DNA from: an uncultured Lachnospiraceae bacterium
Lineage (GTDB): Bacteria > Bacillota > Clostridia > Lachnospirales > Lachnospiraceae
DNA: 64,000 bases
Direction: 5' to 3'
NCBI GenBank assembly: GCA_910577115.1
Contig: CAJTMC010000005.1
Coordinates: 52,943-116,942 of the forward strand
A program made the translations under genes and the position numbers. Positions within the stretch are counted from its first letter, which is position 1. Each line of letters starts with the position of its first letter. The notes under the pieces were generated by a model. That model had not been told where the DNA came from and ran no database searches. It saw nothing but the letters and a program-made list of their open reading frames with translations. Shown one piece after another: positions 45,355 through 55,285 of this stretch.

Positions 45355-46174
45355 AAATTATAAAAAAAGCTACAGTATTGTTGCTGCGACAGAAACACTC
45401 GGTCAGCAAAAGTATATCAAACACCAGAAAATGCACAAACGTTATATCTTTTGGAGCCGCATCATTCTTTTTATCGGATTCCTGCTGCTATGGCAGGCGG
45501 CGGCAGACTTTGGCTGGATTGACAAATTTTATTTTAGTTCTCCTACGGAAATCGGCAAACTTTTCATACATGACATTAAGGACAGGTCACTTTTAAACCA
45601 TATTGGAATTACACTTTTTGAATCGGGGGTAAGCTTTCTGCTGATTATCCTGTTTTCACTGCTAATCGCTACTTTTTTTTGGTTTTACCCGTCTCTTGGA
45701 AAATTGTTTGAACCGTTTTTAATTGTCCTAAACAGCCTGCCAAAATCAGCGCTTGCTCCCCTTATTATCGTATGGCTTGGCACAGGACTGCGCACTATTA
45801 TTTTATGCGGAATGTCTGTCGGGATTTTCGGCTGTATTTTAAATTTATACCAGTCGTTTTCACAGACAGATCCCGAACGCCTGAAACTAATCGAAACGCT
45901 TGGCGGCACAAAAATGCAGGCATTTACAAAGGTCGTTTTTCCGGGAAATGTTCCTACGTTTATATCCCTCTCAAAGGTTAACATCGGGCTTGCCCTTGTC
46001 GGGGTTATTATTGGCGAATTTTTGGCTGGAAGACGCGGGCTTGGATATCTTATTATTTACGGAAGCCAGGTCTTTAAGCTTGACATGGTGATTTTGAGCA
46101 TCACAATTCTATGTGTTATCGCTATGTTGATTTATGGCGTTTTAAATTTTATTGAACAAAAAAATGAATCTTAA
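45335..46174 (+). CDS. ABC transporter permease, NitT/TauT type
   Basis: A 279-residue permease similar to SsuC/TauC; ATG 45335 with GGAGGG upstream, overlapping the ATPase gene. Six membrane helices. The EAA loop that docks on the ATPase is LKLIETLGGTKMQAFTKVVF. The N-terminus has an additional about 35-residue basic segment. Substrate unknown; the family takes up sulfonates, nitrate, or thiamine and riboflavin precursors. Confidence 0.92.
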   Translation: MKTQISKNYKKSYSIVAATETLGQQKYIKHQKMHKRYIFWSRIILFIGFLLLWQAAADFGWIDKFYFSSPTEIGKLFIHDIKDRSLLNHIGITLFESGVSFLLIILFSLLIATFFWFYPSLGKLFEPFLIVLNSLPKSALAPLIIVWLGTGLRTIILCGMSVGIFGCILNLYQSFSQTDPERLKLIETLGGTKMQAFTKVVFPGNVPTFISLSKVNIGLALVGVIIGEFLAGRRGLGYLIIYGSQVFKLDMVILSITILCVIAMLIYGVLNFIEQKNES

Positions 46175-46217
46175 GACAATGCGTTCACATTATATTTGTA
46201 AAAATACGAAAAGCCGC

Positions 46218-46264
46218 GGCTGTCGGGAAATATCAGGGGCAAAAATCACCATTTCCCGACAGCC
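46218..46264 (+). terminator. Large hairpin after the ABC transporter genes
   Basis: Perfect 14-bp stem GGCTGTCGGGAAAT / ATTTCCCGACAGCC with a 19-nt loop, 44 nt after the permease stop codon. There is no T-tract, so termination is uncertain. The sequence up to 46477 shows no credible gene. Confidence 0.5.
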
Positions 46265-46477
46265 CCTTGGGAAATGTCAAGCATCGCCAGGCAGGCTGGT
46301 TATCTGTCCTGAAAAATTACAGGGTTGCAGCGCTGGCGAGGTTACGTAAAATTTGTTCCGTTAATCTGATGTTCTTATTGATACTCTTATTGATGCTCCA
46401 ATATCAACCCCATTATGGTTTTTATGAGTTAATACGCTGCAGCTGTGCGTTTTCCGGATAAATCACGGGAATGAATG

Positions 46478-46990
46478 TTATCTGAACATTTTGCAATTCC
46501 TATAATAAGGAATTTTCTGATTCTGTAATAACAATTCCCAACAGATTTCCTCATAAATAAATGCCGCATGGCTGCGCACAAAACTCTTCTTTATTTTTTC
46601 CATGACATATTCTTTCTTGTAAGATTCGTTGCTTTCACGCCTATGGCAGATGCCATATCAGCAAGCTTCCTGTTCCCAAAAGCAATCACCCGAAGAACCG
46701 AAAAATAGCTTCCAAGCTCCGTCACCTCCTGCTGAAGCAAAAATAGGGTTCTTCATACTAATATTCTAACAAATCAAGAATATTATCCGCAATCCCCGTA
46801 AAAATATCGGCGCCATCCGCAAACGATTCAATATATTTCGGCATACCTCCGGTTGCGGCATAACGATCAATTTGTTCCTTCAGCGGCAAATCCCCGCAAA
46901 ATTCATGGTAATATCGAAACGGGATCTGTTTCATCCGAATCTGCGCCGTACGCCTGCCATACAACGGACTGCCGTAAGCTAATGCCATAA
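46478..46990 (-). pseudogene. Broken AAA ATPase gene (archaeal-type ATPase_2/DUF234 family)
   Basis: Pieces of one protein lie in order in different frames. First GSPLYGRRTAQIRMKQIPF and GGMPKYIESFADGADIF to a stop at 46758. Then LLQQEVTELGSYFSVLRVIA with FGNRKLADMASAIGVKATNL to a stop at 46591. Last MEKIKKSFVRSHAAFIYEEI to a stop at 46478. These match the C-terminal half of the large family of about 450-residue ATPases with a winged-helix and DUF234 domain. The Walker A half is absent, cut off at the 3' end of the NlpC/P60 gene. Confidence 0.75.
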
Positions 46991-47046
46991 AAAACAAGCA
47001 GCATTTCCAATACCAAACTGCTTGTTTTTTATCTCGCATAAATCTA

Positions 47047-48282
47047 TTACAAATATCTCCTTGCACACGCAGGCGTACGGTAATTGACACTCGAAATCTT
47101 AATGCCCGTCTTAGGACTTGAGGCATGAACTACCTGTCCGTTTCCTATGTAGATCGCTACATGGTTAATGCTGCCGTTCTTTGCATAAAATACCAAATCT
47201 CCCGGCTGAATTTCGCCCATTGATACCTTTGTCCCCAACTGCGCCTGCGACGCCGCATGGTGCGGTAGTGACACATTATACTTTTTATAAATACTCAACG
47301 TAAATCCTGAGCAGTCCGCTCCATTTGTAAGACTTGTACCGCCCCACACGTAAGGATTTCCAATAAACTGCTTTGCATACTGTACAAGGTCAACGCGCAC
47401 GTTGGAAACTCCCTGTCCATATAAAAGCTCCGTGAGCGTCACCGCTTTCTCAAGACGTTCCTCGACATCCACGAATTCCCCCGAAACGTAAGCTTCCTCA
47501 TCATCCAGCAGAAACTTCACCCAGCCGTTGTCCATAACCTCAACGACCTCAAGTTCCTCTTCCTGCGGTATCAGCGTAATCACGACACTGTCCGTATTTG
47601 GCTCTTCTCTTACCTTCAGGGTCTGCGTATTGACAATCGCAATCATAGATGCCACTTCCTGCCCTCTGCGAATCGCTTCCGAGCCTGTATAAAGGTAATC
47701 CGTACTACAATAGCCCTCAACTTTTCCTGACTTGATATGTGCCCATCCGTTTTCAATCCCAAGAATTTCACAAGCCGCATCTTTGGGCAGCTTACCGACA
47801 AGCTTACCGTCCTCGCTAGGCTCCTGTCTGATATTCAGATGATTCTCCACATGGGCAATACCAAGATTCGTATAACCCCAGTGAGTCTGCGGCATCTCTT
47901 CCTCTGCCACAGCCTGTGCCACAGGCTCCCCCTCCTGCATCGTATCCGGCTCTTCGATACTCTGCGCTTCAATATCCTGCACATCCGTACTTCCGGTCTC
48001 ATCATTTTCCGGATTCTGTGCATCATCATTTTCAAATTCTATATTTTCAAGCTCAATATCCCGTCCTGCGCCCGCTGCTCTGCCATTCTCGGAGGACGGC
48101 TCAGAATCATTAAAATCAACAATCTCTACTCCCAAATCCGCTTCCGTATTTTCTGCTTCTGTGCTCTCGTCATGGACATCACGTTCCTTCTGATTTGCAT
48201 AAGCGCCATTTCCCAAAAGCACTACCGCAAGTCCCATTCCTGCCACTACTCCAATGTATCTTAGTCTATTAATCCTTTTCAT
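47047..48282 (-). CDS. Secreted NlpC/P60 cell wall hydrolase with SH3 domains
   Basis: A 411-residue secreted protein. Signal peptide (residues 1-29), acidic linker rich in Glu/Asp/Ala (30-135), two bacterial SH3 domains (about 140-205 and 210-275), then a C40-family peptidase. Catalytic Cys is in NGADCSGFTLS and His in SINHVAIYIGNG. It should cut peptide stems in peptidoglycan, probably the D-Glu to meso-DAP bond. It has its own promoter and AAAGGAA site, and it ends next to the broken ATPase gene. Confidence 0.94.
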   Translation of the reverse strand: MKRINRLRYIGVVAGMGLAVVLLGNGAYANQKERDVHDESTEAENTEADLGVEIVDFNDSEPSSENGRAAGAGRDIELENIEFENDDAQNPENDETGSTDVQDIEAQSIEEPDTMQEGEPVAQAVAEEEMPQTHWGYTNLGIAHVENHLNIRQEPSEDGKLVGKLPKDAACEILGIENGWAHIKSGKVEGYCSTDYLYTGSEAIRRGQEVASMIAIVNTQTLKVREEPNTDSVVITLIPQEEELEVVEVMDNGWVKFLLDDEEAYVSGEFVDVEERLEKAVTLTELLYGQGVSNVRVDLVQYAKQFIGNPYVWGGTSLTNGADCSGFTLSIYKKYNVSLPHHAASQAQLGTKVSMGEIQPGDLVFYAKNGSINHVAIYIGNGQVVHASSPKTGIKISSVNYRTPACARRYL

Positions 48283-48333
48283 AAAATAATAATTCCTTTT
48301 ATTACAAACTTGTTACATCTTTGTTACATACAT

Positions 48334-48362
48334 AATATATCATTATCTACCAATACTGTCAA
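48334..48362 (-). promoter_or_regulatory. Promoter of the NlpC/P60 gene
   Basis: TTGACA (48357-48362), 17-nt spacer, TATATT (48334-48339) on the minus strand, about 50 nt before the start codon. Confidence 0.8.
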
Positions 48363-48425
48363 CATAAAACATAACACAAATTTTTCCACAAAAGCTTTTC
48401 CAAAAATTTTTTGTAATATCCGAAA

Positions 48426-49373
48426 TCACAGTCCATGATAATTCCTGCCTGCCGCAATATCCTCCCGCATCTGCGCTTTCAGCTCTTCCACGCTGCCAAA
48501 CCGCATCTCGGGCCTTTTATGCTCCAACAGATACACTTCTATATTTTCACCATACACATCGGCATTAAAATCATACAGATACGTCTCCACACCCATTTGA
48601 TCAATATTGTTTACCGTAGGCTTTGTGCCAATATTCGTAATCGAAGGAAGCTGCACGCCGTCATAAGGCCTGCCGCCGCTCCTGCTGTGCAGATACACAT
48701 AAGAATAATACACACCCTTTGACGGCAAAAGCTTTTCCTTTGGCGGCAGCAGATTCACAGTCGGCATGCCAAGCGTTCTTCCCAGCTGTTTTCCATGCAC
48801 AATCTCCCCGCCCACATAATACGGCGTCCCAAGCAGCGCGGTCACAAGTCCCATATTGCCCTCCTTCACTGCCTCGCGTACATAAGTAGAGCTCACTTCC
48901 CTGCCGCCATAAAGCACCTTGTCAATAATAAAAACCTGATAGCCATAGGTTTCCGCCTTTTTTTGCAAAAGCGCACAGTCGCCCGCACCGCCTTTTCCGT
49001 AAGACACGTCCTCACCTGCCACTACGCATTTTGCATTCATCATGCCAACCAGCACATCACGAATAAACGTTTCCGGATCCATATCGGCAGTTTCCCGAAA
49101 AAACGGAAACTCAATCAGATAATCCACGCCCGACTGCTCAAAAATCCTGCGTTTTTCCGCCACAGTCGATAAATCCCGAACAGGCTCGCTGCTAAAAAAT
49201 GCCGCTGGAGACGGCACAAAAGTAAAGACAGCCGACAAAAGCCCCTGATCCTTTTGTTCTCTAAGCTGTCTTAAAAGCTTCTGATGCCCCATATGGAAAC
49301 CGTCAAATTTTCCAATTGCGACAGCAGTCGGCTCTTCTATGTGAAATTTCGTTGTATTTTCTATAATCCTCAT
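48426..49373 (-). CDS. ribF: Bifunctional riboflavin kinase / FAD synthetase
   Basis: A 315-residue enzyme making FMN and FAD. The N-terminal nucleotidyl-transferase motif is GKFDGFHMGHQ and the C-terminal flavokinase domain has GRTLGMPTVNL and TNIGTKPT. It is the last gene of the long rimP-ribF block, 72 nt after truB. Confidence 0.95.
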   Translation of the reverse strand: MRIIENTTKFHIEEPTAVAIGKFDGFHMGHQKLLRQLREQKDQGLLSAVFTFVPSPAAFFSSEPVRDLSTVAEKRRIFEQSGVDYLIEFPFFRETADMDPETFIRDVLVGMMNAKCVVAGEDVSYGKGGAGDCALLQKKAETYGYQVFIIDKVLYGGREVSSTYVREAVKEGNMGLVTALLGTPYYVGGEIVHGKQLGRTLGMPTVNLLPPKEKLLPSKGVYYSYVYLHSRSGGRPYDGVQLPSITNIGTKPTVNNIDQMGVETYLYDFNADVYGENIEVYLLEHKRPEMRFGSVEELKAQMREDIAAGRNYHGL

Positions 49374-49444
49374 GCCTAACCTGCCTGATTCCCTTATCTT
49401 TATCTACAATTCTATCTACATCTCTATTTACAACACAATTTATG

Positions 49445-50347
49445 CTACAAAAACATTTTATAAGGCTTAAAACTATTTTCCTTCTTCACAAAAGTATAAA
49501 TTGCTTTAAATTCCCGTTTTCCATTATAAACACGAATCATATCACCGTCATGAAAAAATTTATTATGTTCCAAATCAATCTGTTCAAAAAACAATTTATT
49601 TCCATTTAAAAGTGCACGCTCCGCCTCCGGCTTAACAACCACGCCCTCGTACTCCATAAAAATACGGTCCGGCGTTATGATATATTTTTCACAATCTCCT
49701 GTTTCCATAAGCCGCGCCACCCCGGAAAGTGTCACAGCGTCTTCTATTTTAAAATTTCCCACTCTCGTACGCTTTAACGTCTCCATTGCCGCCCCGCAGC
49801 CAAGCCGCTCGCCGATATCCGCACACAGCGCACGAATGTAAGTGCCCTTTGAGCATTCGACCGTAAAATGTGCAAAGGGAATCGAAACCTTCATAATACG
49901 AATCTGCGGAATATCAACATGACGCGGCTGCCGCTCAATCTCCTTGCCCTGCCTTGCAAGCTCATACAACCTTTTTCCATCTACCTTCAAAGCGGAATAC
50001 ATCGGAGGAATCTGCTCATAGCCTCCCACGAAGCTCATAATTGCAGATATGACCGCAACTTCGTCCGCTGTCACCTCGTTCTCGCACAACACCGTTCCAC
50101 TCATATCCTGCGTGTCCGTAGTGACGCCAAGCCGCATGCACACCTCATACTCTTTGCTTTTATCTATCATCATGTCACAGAGCTTTGTGGCAGTTCCAAA
50201 GCACACCGGAAGTACTCCCACAGCATCCGGATCAAGCGTCCCCGTATGCCCGATCTTTCTCTGCCCTACAATCCCTCTGAGCTTCGCTACCACATCATGC
50301 GAGGTAAAGCCGGCTTCCTTGTATATGTTCATAATACCGTTTATCAT
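49445..50347 (-). CDS. truB: tRNA pseudouridine(55) synthase
   Basis: A 300-residue enzyme that makes pseudouridine 55 in the T loop. Catalytic Asp is in GHTGTLDPDAVGVLPV; C-terminal PUA-like domain. The start overlaps the nrnA stop codon by 4 nt (ATGA), with GAGGAA upstream. Confidence 0.96.
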   Translation of the reverse strand: MINGIMNIYKEAGFTSHDVVAKLRGIVGQRKIGHTGTLDPDAVGVLPVCFGTATKLCDMMIDKSKEYEVCMRLGVTTDTQDMSGTVLCENEVTADEVAVISAIMSFVGGYEQIPPMYSALKVDGKRLYELARQGKEIERQPRHVDIPQIRIMKVSIPFAHFTVECSKGTYIRALCADIGERLGCGAAMETLKRTRVGNFKIEDAVTLSGVARLMETGDCEKYIITPDRIFMEYEGVVVKPEAERALLNGNKLFFEQIDLEHNKFFHDGDMIRVYNGKREFKAIYTFVKKENSFKPYKMFL

Positions 50348-51312
50348 AATTCCTCATGTTCTCTCATCTGACGCACAATCTGTCTTGAGACATTATTGAT
50401 TACATCGTAAAAGTTTCCGTTCATGTTGCACCCCGCTGCCCGCACATGGCCGCCGCCGCCAAAATACGACGCTACCTTGCTGACATCGACATATTTGCAC
50501 GAGCGCAGGCTCACCTTATATTCCTGAACGCCCGTCTCATACATAAAGATTGCGCACTCCACGCCTTTGATAATACGCAGCTGGTTTACAATGCCTTCCA
50601 AATCCTTCGGCTCTGCATTGTAAAAGTCAAGAATCTTCCGATTGATTGCGCTCACAATGCATTTCCCGTCCATAAAGACGATGCTCTCCAAAAGCGCCCT
50701 GCCCAATAGCTGGTTCTGAACATATGTTTTTTCATAAAATGTTTCATCAATAATTGCCGGAAAATCAAATCCATATTCTATCAGCTCCGCCGCAATCCTT
50801 AATGTCTTCGGCGAAGTATTGGAATATTTAAAAATCCCTGTGTCATGGATAATCCCTATGTAAATTGCCTTCGCAATCTCCTCGTCCATATAACTTTTGT
50901 CAATCAGCTCATAGACAAGCTCTGCCGTCGAGCTGATGCCCGGCACGACATAATTGGCATCGCCGCACCCACGCATATTGCTTACGTGGTGGTCTATGTT
51001 AATCCGCTTTTTCGCGCCGTCAAAAAGCGGCTCTGCCTCTCCAAGCCTTGACCGTTCACAGTCAAGCGCGATAAATACATCTGGTACGGCTGCACAAAAA
51101 CTGCTGTCAATTTGTTCAAAATCCTGAATACACTGAAATACCTCGGAAGGCTTTTCTAGGCAGACCGTAACTGCCGCGTCCGCAAACGCCTTTTTTAAGT
51201 AAAGGTACATTGCCATACACGAACCCACACAGTCACCGTCAGGCCTGATATGCCCCGAAATAACAATGCTTTTCGCATCCTTACATTCTTCTAACAGATT
51301 TATCTTTTCCAT
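50344..51312 (-). CDS. nrnA: NrnA-like DHH/DHHA1 phosphoesterase
   Basis: A 322-residue nanoRNase/pAp phosphatase. DHH-family motifs: SGHIRPDGDCVGS, ALDCERS, INIDHHVSN. The DHHA1 domain ends with the glycine-rich FGGGGHVRAAGC. It degrades short oligonucleotides and 3'-phosphoadenosine 5'-phosphate. ATG 51312 is favoured (GGAG 7 nt upstream) over the GTG at 51324. Typical place between rbfA and truB. Confidence 0.93.
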   Translation of the reverse strand: MEKINLLEECKDAKSIVISGHIRPDGDCVGSCMAMYLYLKKAFADAAVTVCLEKPSEVFQCIQDFEQIDSSFCAAVPDVFIALDCERSRLGEAEPLFDGAKKRINIDHHVSNMRGCGDANYVVPGISSTAELVYELIDKSYMDEEIAKAIYIGIIHDTGIFKYSNTSPKTLRIAAELIEYGFDFPAIIDETFYEKTYVQNQLLGRALLESIVFMDGKCIVSAINRKILDFYNAEPKDLEGIVNQLRIIKGVECAIFMYETGVQEYKVSLRSCKYVDVSKVASYFGGGGHVRAAGCNMNGNFYDVINNVSRQIVRQMREHEEL

Positions 51313-51342
51313 TAAAGTCTCCACCCTTATAAAATACTATTC

Positions 51343-51729
51343 CTAATCCTCGTCTGTCTCCACGTGTTTTGCGTCGTCCTCCCGATTAATATCGTCAATC
51401 TTTTTCGTCATCGACACACCATACGCGATAGACTGATCCAATATAAACTTAATCTCGGGCGTATTTCTCATATTAATCTTCTTTGCGAGAAGATTTCTGA
51501 TATAGCCCTCGGCGCTCTTTAACCCTGCAAGCGTGTCTTTTTGCGACTCATCGTCTCCAAGCACGCTGATCCACGCCTTACAGGTTTTTAAATCGGGCGC
51601 CACCTCCACCGTAACAACAGAAGTCATCGGGTTAATCCGCGGATCTTTAATCTCGCTTCGGATAATCTCCGCAAGAACACGATGCACTTCACCGTTTACA
51701 CGTGTATTTTTCACGCTGTTTTTTCTCAT
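51343..51729 (-). CDS. rbfA: Ribosome-binding factor A
   Basis: A 128-residue 30S maturation factor with a KH-like fold: GEVHRVLAEIIRSEIKDPRI and an acidic tail. Its ATG overlaps the last base of infB (TAATG), so translation is coupled. Confidence 0.95.
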   Translation of the reverse strand: MRKNSVKNTRVNGEVHRVLAEIIRSEIKDPRINPMTSVVTVEVAPDLKTCKAWISVLGDDESQKDTLAGLKSAEGYIRNLLAKKINMRNTPEIKFILDQSIAYGVSMTKKIDDINREDDAKHVETDED

Positions 51730-54656
51730 TAACGCGGTACCTCCACCATAATATATGCCTCTACAATATCAAGCTCCTGCATACTGTCAAAGCCTTCAAA
51801 TACAAGACCACACTCAAAGCCGGCACGAACCTCTTTGACATCGTCCTTAAAGCGCTTGAGTGATGCAAGCTCACCCTCGTAAATCTGCTCGCCTTCCCGA
51901 CTAATGCGGATTTTGCAGCCTCTTTGGAAGATTCCGTCAAGCACATATGAGCCCGCGATATTTCCCACAGCCGATGCCTTGAAGATCTGCCTTACCTCCG
52001 CATGGCCGATCACCTTCTCCTCAAAGACAGGATCCAGCATCCCCTTCATTGCCGCCTCAATATCCTCAATTGCCTGATAAATAACCTTATAAAGTCTTAC
52101 ATCTACGCCCTCACGCTCTGCTGTAGCCTTCGCCTGCGCATCAGGACGCACATTAAAGCCGATGATAATCGCATTTGATGCTGATGCAAGAATAACATCT
52201 GACTCGTTAATCGCACCAACACCGCCATGAATACACTTCACGACAACTTCATCATTAGAAAGCTTCACAAGGCTCTGCTTTACTGCCTCCACACTCCCCT
52301 GTACGTCAGCCTTAATAATCAGATTCAACTCTTTTAAATTACCTGCCTGTATCTGTGAGAACAAATCATCAAGCGACATCTTCGCCTTCGTGTCCTCCAA
52401 AAGCTTTTCTTTATTCTGTGCGACAAAAGTCTCTGCATAATACTTCGCCTCTTTGTCGTTCTCATGTGCAATAAAGATTTCTCCCGCATTCGGCACATCG
52501 CCAAGTCCAAGAATCTCAACCGGTGTCGAAGGTCCTGCCTCCTTTACACGTCTGCCTTTATCGTCAACCATCGCACGCACTTTTCCGCTTGCCGCGCCTG
52601 CCGAAACAAAATCACCAACCTTTAACGTACCCTTCTGCACAAGAATTGTGGCAACAGGACCGCGTCCTTTGTCAAGCTCTGCCTCAATTACAAGACCTCT
52701 TGCACGACGCTTTGGATTTGCCTTTAATTCAAGCACCTCAGCTGTCAAAAGAATCATTTCAAGAAGCTGCTCAATCCCTTCTCCACTCTTTGCAGAAACA
52801 GGTACAAACACAGTGCTTCCGCCCCAGTCCTCGGCAATCAGCTCATATTCCGTAAGCTCCTGCTTTACGCGCTCAATATTTGCTCCCGGCTTATCAATCT
52901 TGTTTACGGCAACAATAATCTCAATCCCTGCCGCCTTTGCATGGTTGATTGCCTCAACAGTCTGCGGCATCACGCCGTCGTCCGCCGCTACGACAAGAAT
53001 TGCAATATCGGTAGAGTTCGCGCCACGCATACGCATCGCGGTAAACGCCTCATGACCGGGCGTATCAAGGAACGTAATCTTCTGATCATTGATATTGACC
53101 GTATAAGCACCGATATGCTGTGTGATACCGCCTGCCTCCTTGTCAATTACGTTTGTCTTTCTGATTGCATCAAGAAGCGAGGTTTTACCATGATCGACAT
53201 GCCCCATAACACAGATAACGGGCGGTCTTGCAACCATTGATGCCGGATCTTCCTCATCCTCCTTTAAGAGCTCTTCAATCACATCGACCTTGACCTCCTG
53301 CTCACAGAGAATATCATATTCCATCGCAATATTCTCTGCAGTCTCATAAGGAATCTCCTGATTTACCGTAACAATCTGTCCCTGTAAAAAGAGCTTCTTT
53401 ACAATGGCAGACGGCTGTATTTTCATCTTATCCGCAAGCTCTTTGATCGTAACCGTTTCCGGAAGCGTGATAACCTTAATCTGCTCCTCAACCTTATCGA
53501 CAGGCTTCTTCTCCGGCTTAATAAACTTACCGGGCTTGTTTTTGCCCTTTCCGCTCTTAACCGCATCGTCATCATCCTCGTACATGAAGTCCTTGCGGCT
53601 TTTCTTATCCTTCTCCTGACTAATGCGGCGCTTTTCTTCGTCTCTATGCTTCTCCGCATCCTTTACGGGACTCTCCGGCACAAAGCCGCCATTCTTTCCG
53701 GAACCTTTTCCGGCAAAGCCGCCGCGGTTATCGCGCCCGCGATCGTTATCACGGCCACCGTTAAAGCCCTGTCCCGGTCTGCCACCCTGATTGTCACGCC
53801 TGCGGCCGTTAAAGCCCTGTCCGTCACGACGCTGTCCGTTCCGGTTGTCTCCTCTGTTATTATCCCGATTGTTGTCCCTGTTATTCTCACGTTGTCCGTC
53901 ACGACGCTGTCCGTTTCGGTTGTCTCCTCTGTTATTATCCCGGTTATTGTCACGATTATTCTCACGTTGCCCGTCACGACGCTGTCCGTTTCGGTTATCG
54001 TTCCTGTTATCATTTTTATTCTCGGCTCTGCCATCTCCCTTATTGTCCGACCTGCTCTCGGTTCTGTTCTCCGTTGCCGCCACAGCAGGCTTTGCAGATT
54101 CCTGACGCTCCTTTATCTCAGGCGCAGGCTTTGGCACCTCCTGCACAGGCGCTGCAGGTGCAGACTTTACCGGTTCCACAGCAGGCTTTGGCACCTCCTG
54201 CACAGGTGCAGGCGTCGATTTTACCGTACCGACAGGCTTTGGCGCCTCCTGCACAGGCGCTGTCTTCTTCTCGACAGGATGCACAGGCTTTCTCGGAATC
54301 TGTGCGCCCTTCATTCTGGAATTATCGGGATTGCTCACAAAGATAATACTCTTTTTCTTTTTCACAGGTGCAGGCTTTGCTGCATCTGCCGGCTTTGACG
54401 CTTCCGCTGCCTTTACCTGAGCAGGCTTTGCTGTGTCTGCTGCCTTTTGTGCCTGTGCCGGTTTTGGCGCTTCCGCCTTATCCGCCGCAGGTTTCTCAGA
54501 CGCCTTCATTGCCTTTTTTACTTCCTCGATCTGTTCGTCCTCCAACACACTCATGTGACTTTTTACCTCAATACCTTTACTTTTTAATACGGTAAGGATT
54601 TCAGCGCTCTTTACGCCAAGCTCCTTCGCAAGATCATATACTTTCATTTTTGCCAT
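51729..54656 (-). CDS. infB: Translation initiation factor IF-2
   Basis: A 975-residue GTPase that brings fMet-tRNA to the 30S subunit. G1 [10 protein letters not shown]3 DTPGHEAF, G4 NKID. The N-terminus has an IF2N domain ([18 protein letters not shown]), then a long Pro/Ala/Lys-rich stretch, then 25-residue tandem repeats of the form [20 protein letters not shown] (about residues 215-290), a second IF2N domain and the conserved G, II, III and C domains. The repeats are near-identical at DNA level too. Confidence 0.96.
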   Translation of the reverse strand: MAKMKVYDLAKELGVKSAEILTVLKSKGIEVKSHMSVLEDEQIEEVKKAMKASEKPAADKAEAPKPAQAQKAADTAKPAQVKAAEASKPADAAKPAPVKKKKSIIFVSNPDNSRMKGAQIPRKPVHPVEKKTAPVQEAPKPVGTVKSTPAPVQEVPKPAVEPVKSAPAAPVQEVPKPAPEIKERQESAKPAVAATENRTESRSDNKGDGRAENKNDNRNDNRNGQRRDGQRENNRDNNRDNNRGDNRNGQRRDGQRENNRDNNRDNNRGDNRNGQRRDGQGFNGRRRDNQGGRPGQGFNGGRDNDRGRDNRGGFAGKGSGKNGGFVPESPVKDAEKHRDEEKRRISQEKDKKSRKDFMYEDDDDAVKSGKGKNKPGKFIKPEKKPVDKVEEQIKVITLPETVTIKELADKMKIQPSAIVKKLFLQGQIVTVNQEIPYETAENIAMEYDILCEQEVKVDVIEELLKEDEEDPASMVARPPVICVMGHVDHGKTSLLDAIRKTNVIDKEAGGITQHIGAYTVNINDQKITFLDTPGHEAFTAMRMRGANSTDIAILVVAADDGVMPQTVEAINHAKAAGIEIIVAVNKIDKPGANIERVKQELTEYELIAEDWGGSTVFVPVSAKSGEGIEQLLEMILLTAEVLELKANPKRRARGLVIEAELDKGRGPVATILVQKGTLKVGDFVSAGAASGKVRAMVDDKGRRVKEAGPSTPVEILGLGDVPNAGEIFIAHENDKEAKYYAETFVAQNKEKLLEDTKAKMSLDDLFSQIQAGNLKELNLIIKADVQGSVEAVKQSLVKLSNDEVVVKCIHGGVGAINESDVILASASNAIIIGFNVRPDAQAKATAEREGVDVRLYKVIYQAIEDIEAAMKGMLDPVFEEKVIGHAEVRQIFKASAVGNIAGSYVLDGIFQRGCKIRISREGEQIYEGELASLKRFKDDVKEVRAGFECGLVFEGFDSMQELDIVEAYIMVEVPR

Positions 54657-54696
54657 ATTTTCTCATACCCTTTCCAAACGCGAATTCGTATTGTTA

Positions 54697-55026
54697 TCAA
54701 TCTGCCGCAGAATCAATCTCTTTTCCAGCCTGCTCCAGTTTCTCCATGATTGCTTTCGCAAAGCCTTCCTCCGTAATTGCGAGAGAAGCGCGCATCGCTT
54801 TTCCAACCGCACACCCAAGTTCTTCCTTAGTGCCGCAAAAGCATCTTGGCACCTTATAAAACTTACACATGTTGGAAAACATTTTTTTTGTATTGTCCGA
54901 AGCATCCTCCGACACAATAACGAGCTGCGCCTGACCGCCCTTTACGCTCTTTTCTGTGGAAAATTCCCCGCTTACCACTTTACCTGCTTTCATCGCCATT
55001 CCCAGCATTGCGTATACTTTTTTCAA
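54697..55026 (-). CDS. ylxQ: L7Ae-like RNA-binding protein YlxQ
   Basis: A 109-residue L7Ae/L30e-fold protein (MLGMAMKAGKVVSGEFSTEK, LVIVSEDASDNTKKMF). The start is a TTG at 55026 with AAGGAG about 10 nt upstream, overlapping the ylxR 3' end by 47 nt. Usual place between ylxR and infB. Confidence 0.88.
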   Translation of the reverse strand: MKKVYAMLGMAMKAGKVVSGEFSTEKSVKGGQAQLVIVSEDASDNTKKMFSNMCKFYKVPRCFCGTKEELGCAVGKAMRASLAITEEGFAKAIMEKLEQAGKEIDSAAD

Positions 55027-55285
55027 ATATCTCGATCTCCTTTGTCAGACTGTCGTAGATTTCTTCGTCTATCTTCATCTTAAATGACCGCTCAAGTCCC
55101 TTTGACTTTTTTGCCCTCTTAAGGCACTCTGCATTCGGACATATGTAAGCGCCTCTGCCGTTCTTTCTTCCGGTCGCATCAAGAAGGATCTCTTCCTCCT
55201 GTGTATGGAGAATGCGCAGCAGCTCCTTTTTGCTTTTCATCTCACCACAGCCTATGCATTGTCTCATCGGAATTTTTTTTGCCAT
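54980..55285 (-). CDS. ylxR: YlxR family protein (RNase P modulator RnpM)
   Basis: A 101-residue protein with the family signature IPMRQCIGCGEMKSKKELLR and GRGAYICPNAECLKRA. It binds RNA and in Bacillus modulates RNase P. It starts directly after nusA. Confidence 0.92.
   Translation of the reverse strand: MAKKIPMRQCIGCGEMKSKKELLRILHTQEEEILLDATGRKNGRGAYICPNAECLKRAKKSKGLERSFKMKIDEEIYDSLTKEIEIFEKSIRNAGNGDESR

Noticed and set aside
46267..46461. Plus-strand frame after the ABC permease with a hydrophobic segment, as a possible binding-protein start
   Set aside because: Ends after 64 codons, lacks a lipobox and a ribosome binding site, and overlaps a second inverted repeat.
53646..54398. Long plus-strand open frame opposite infB
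   Set aside because: It is an antisense frame caused by the repetitive Asn/Arg codons of IF-2; no start signal.
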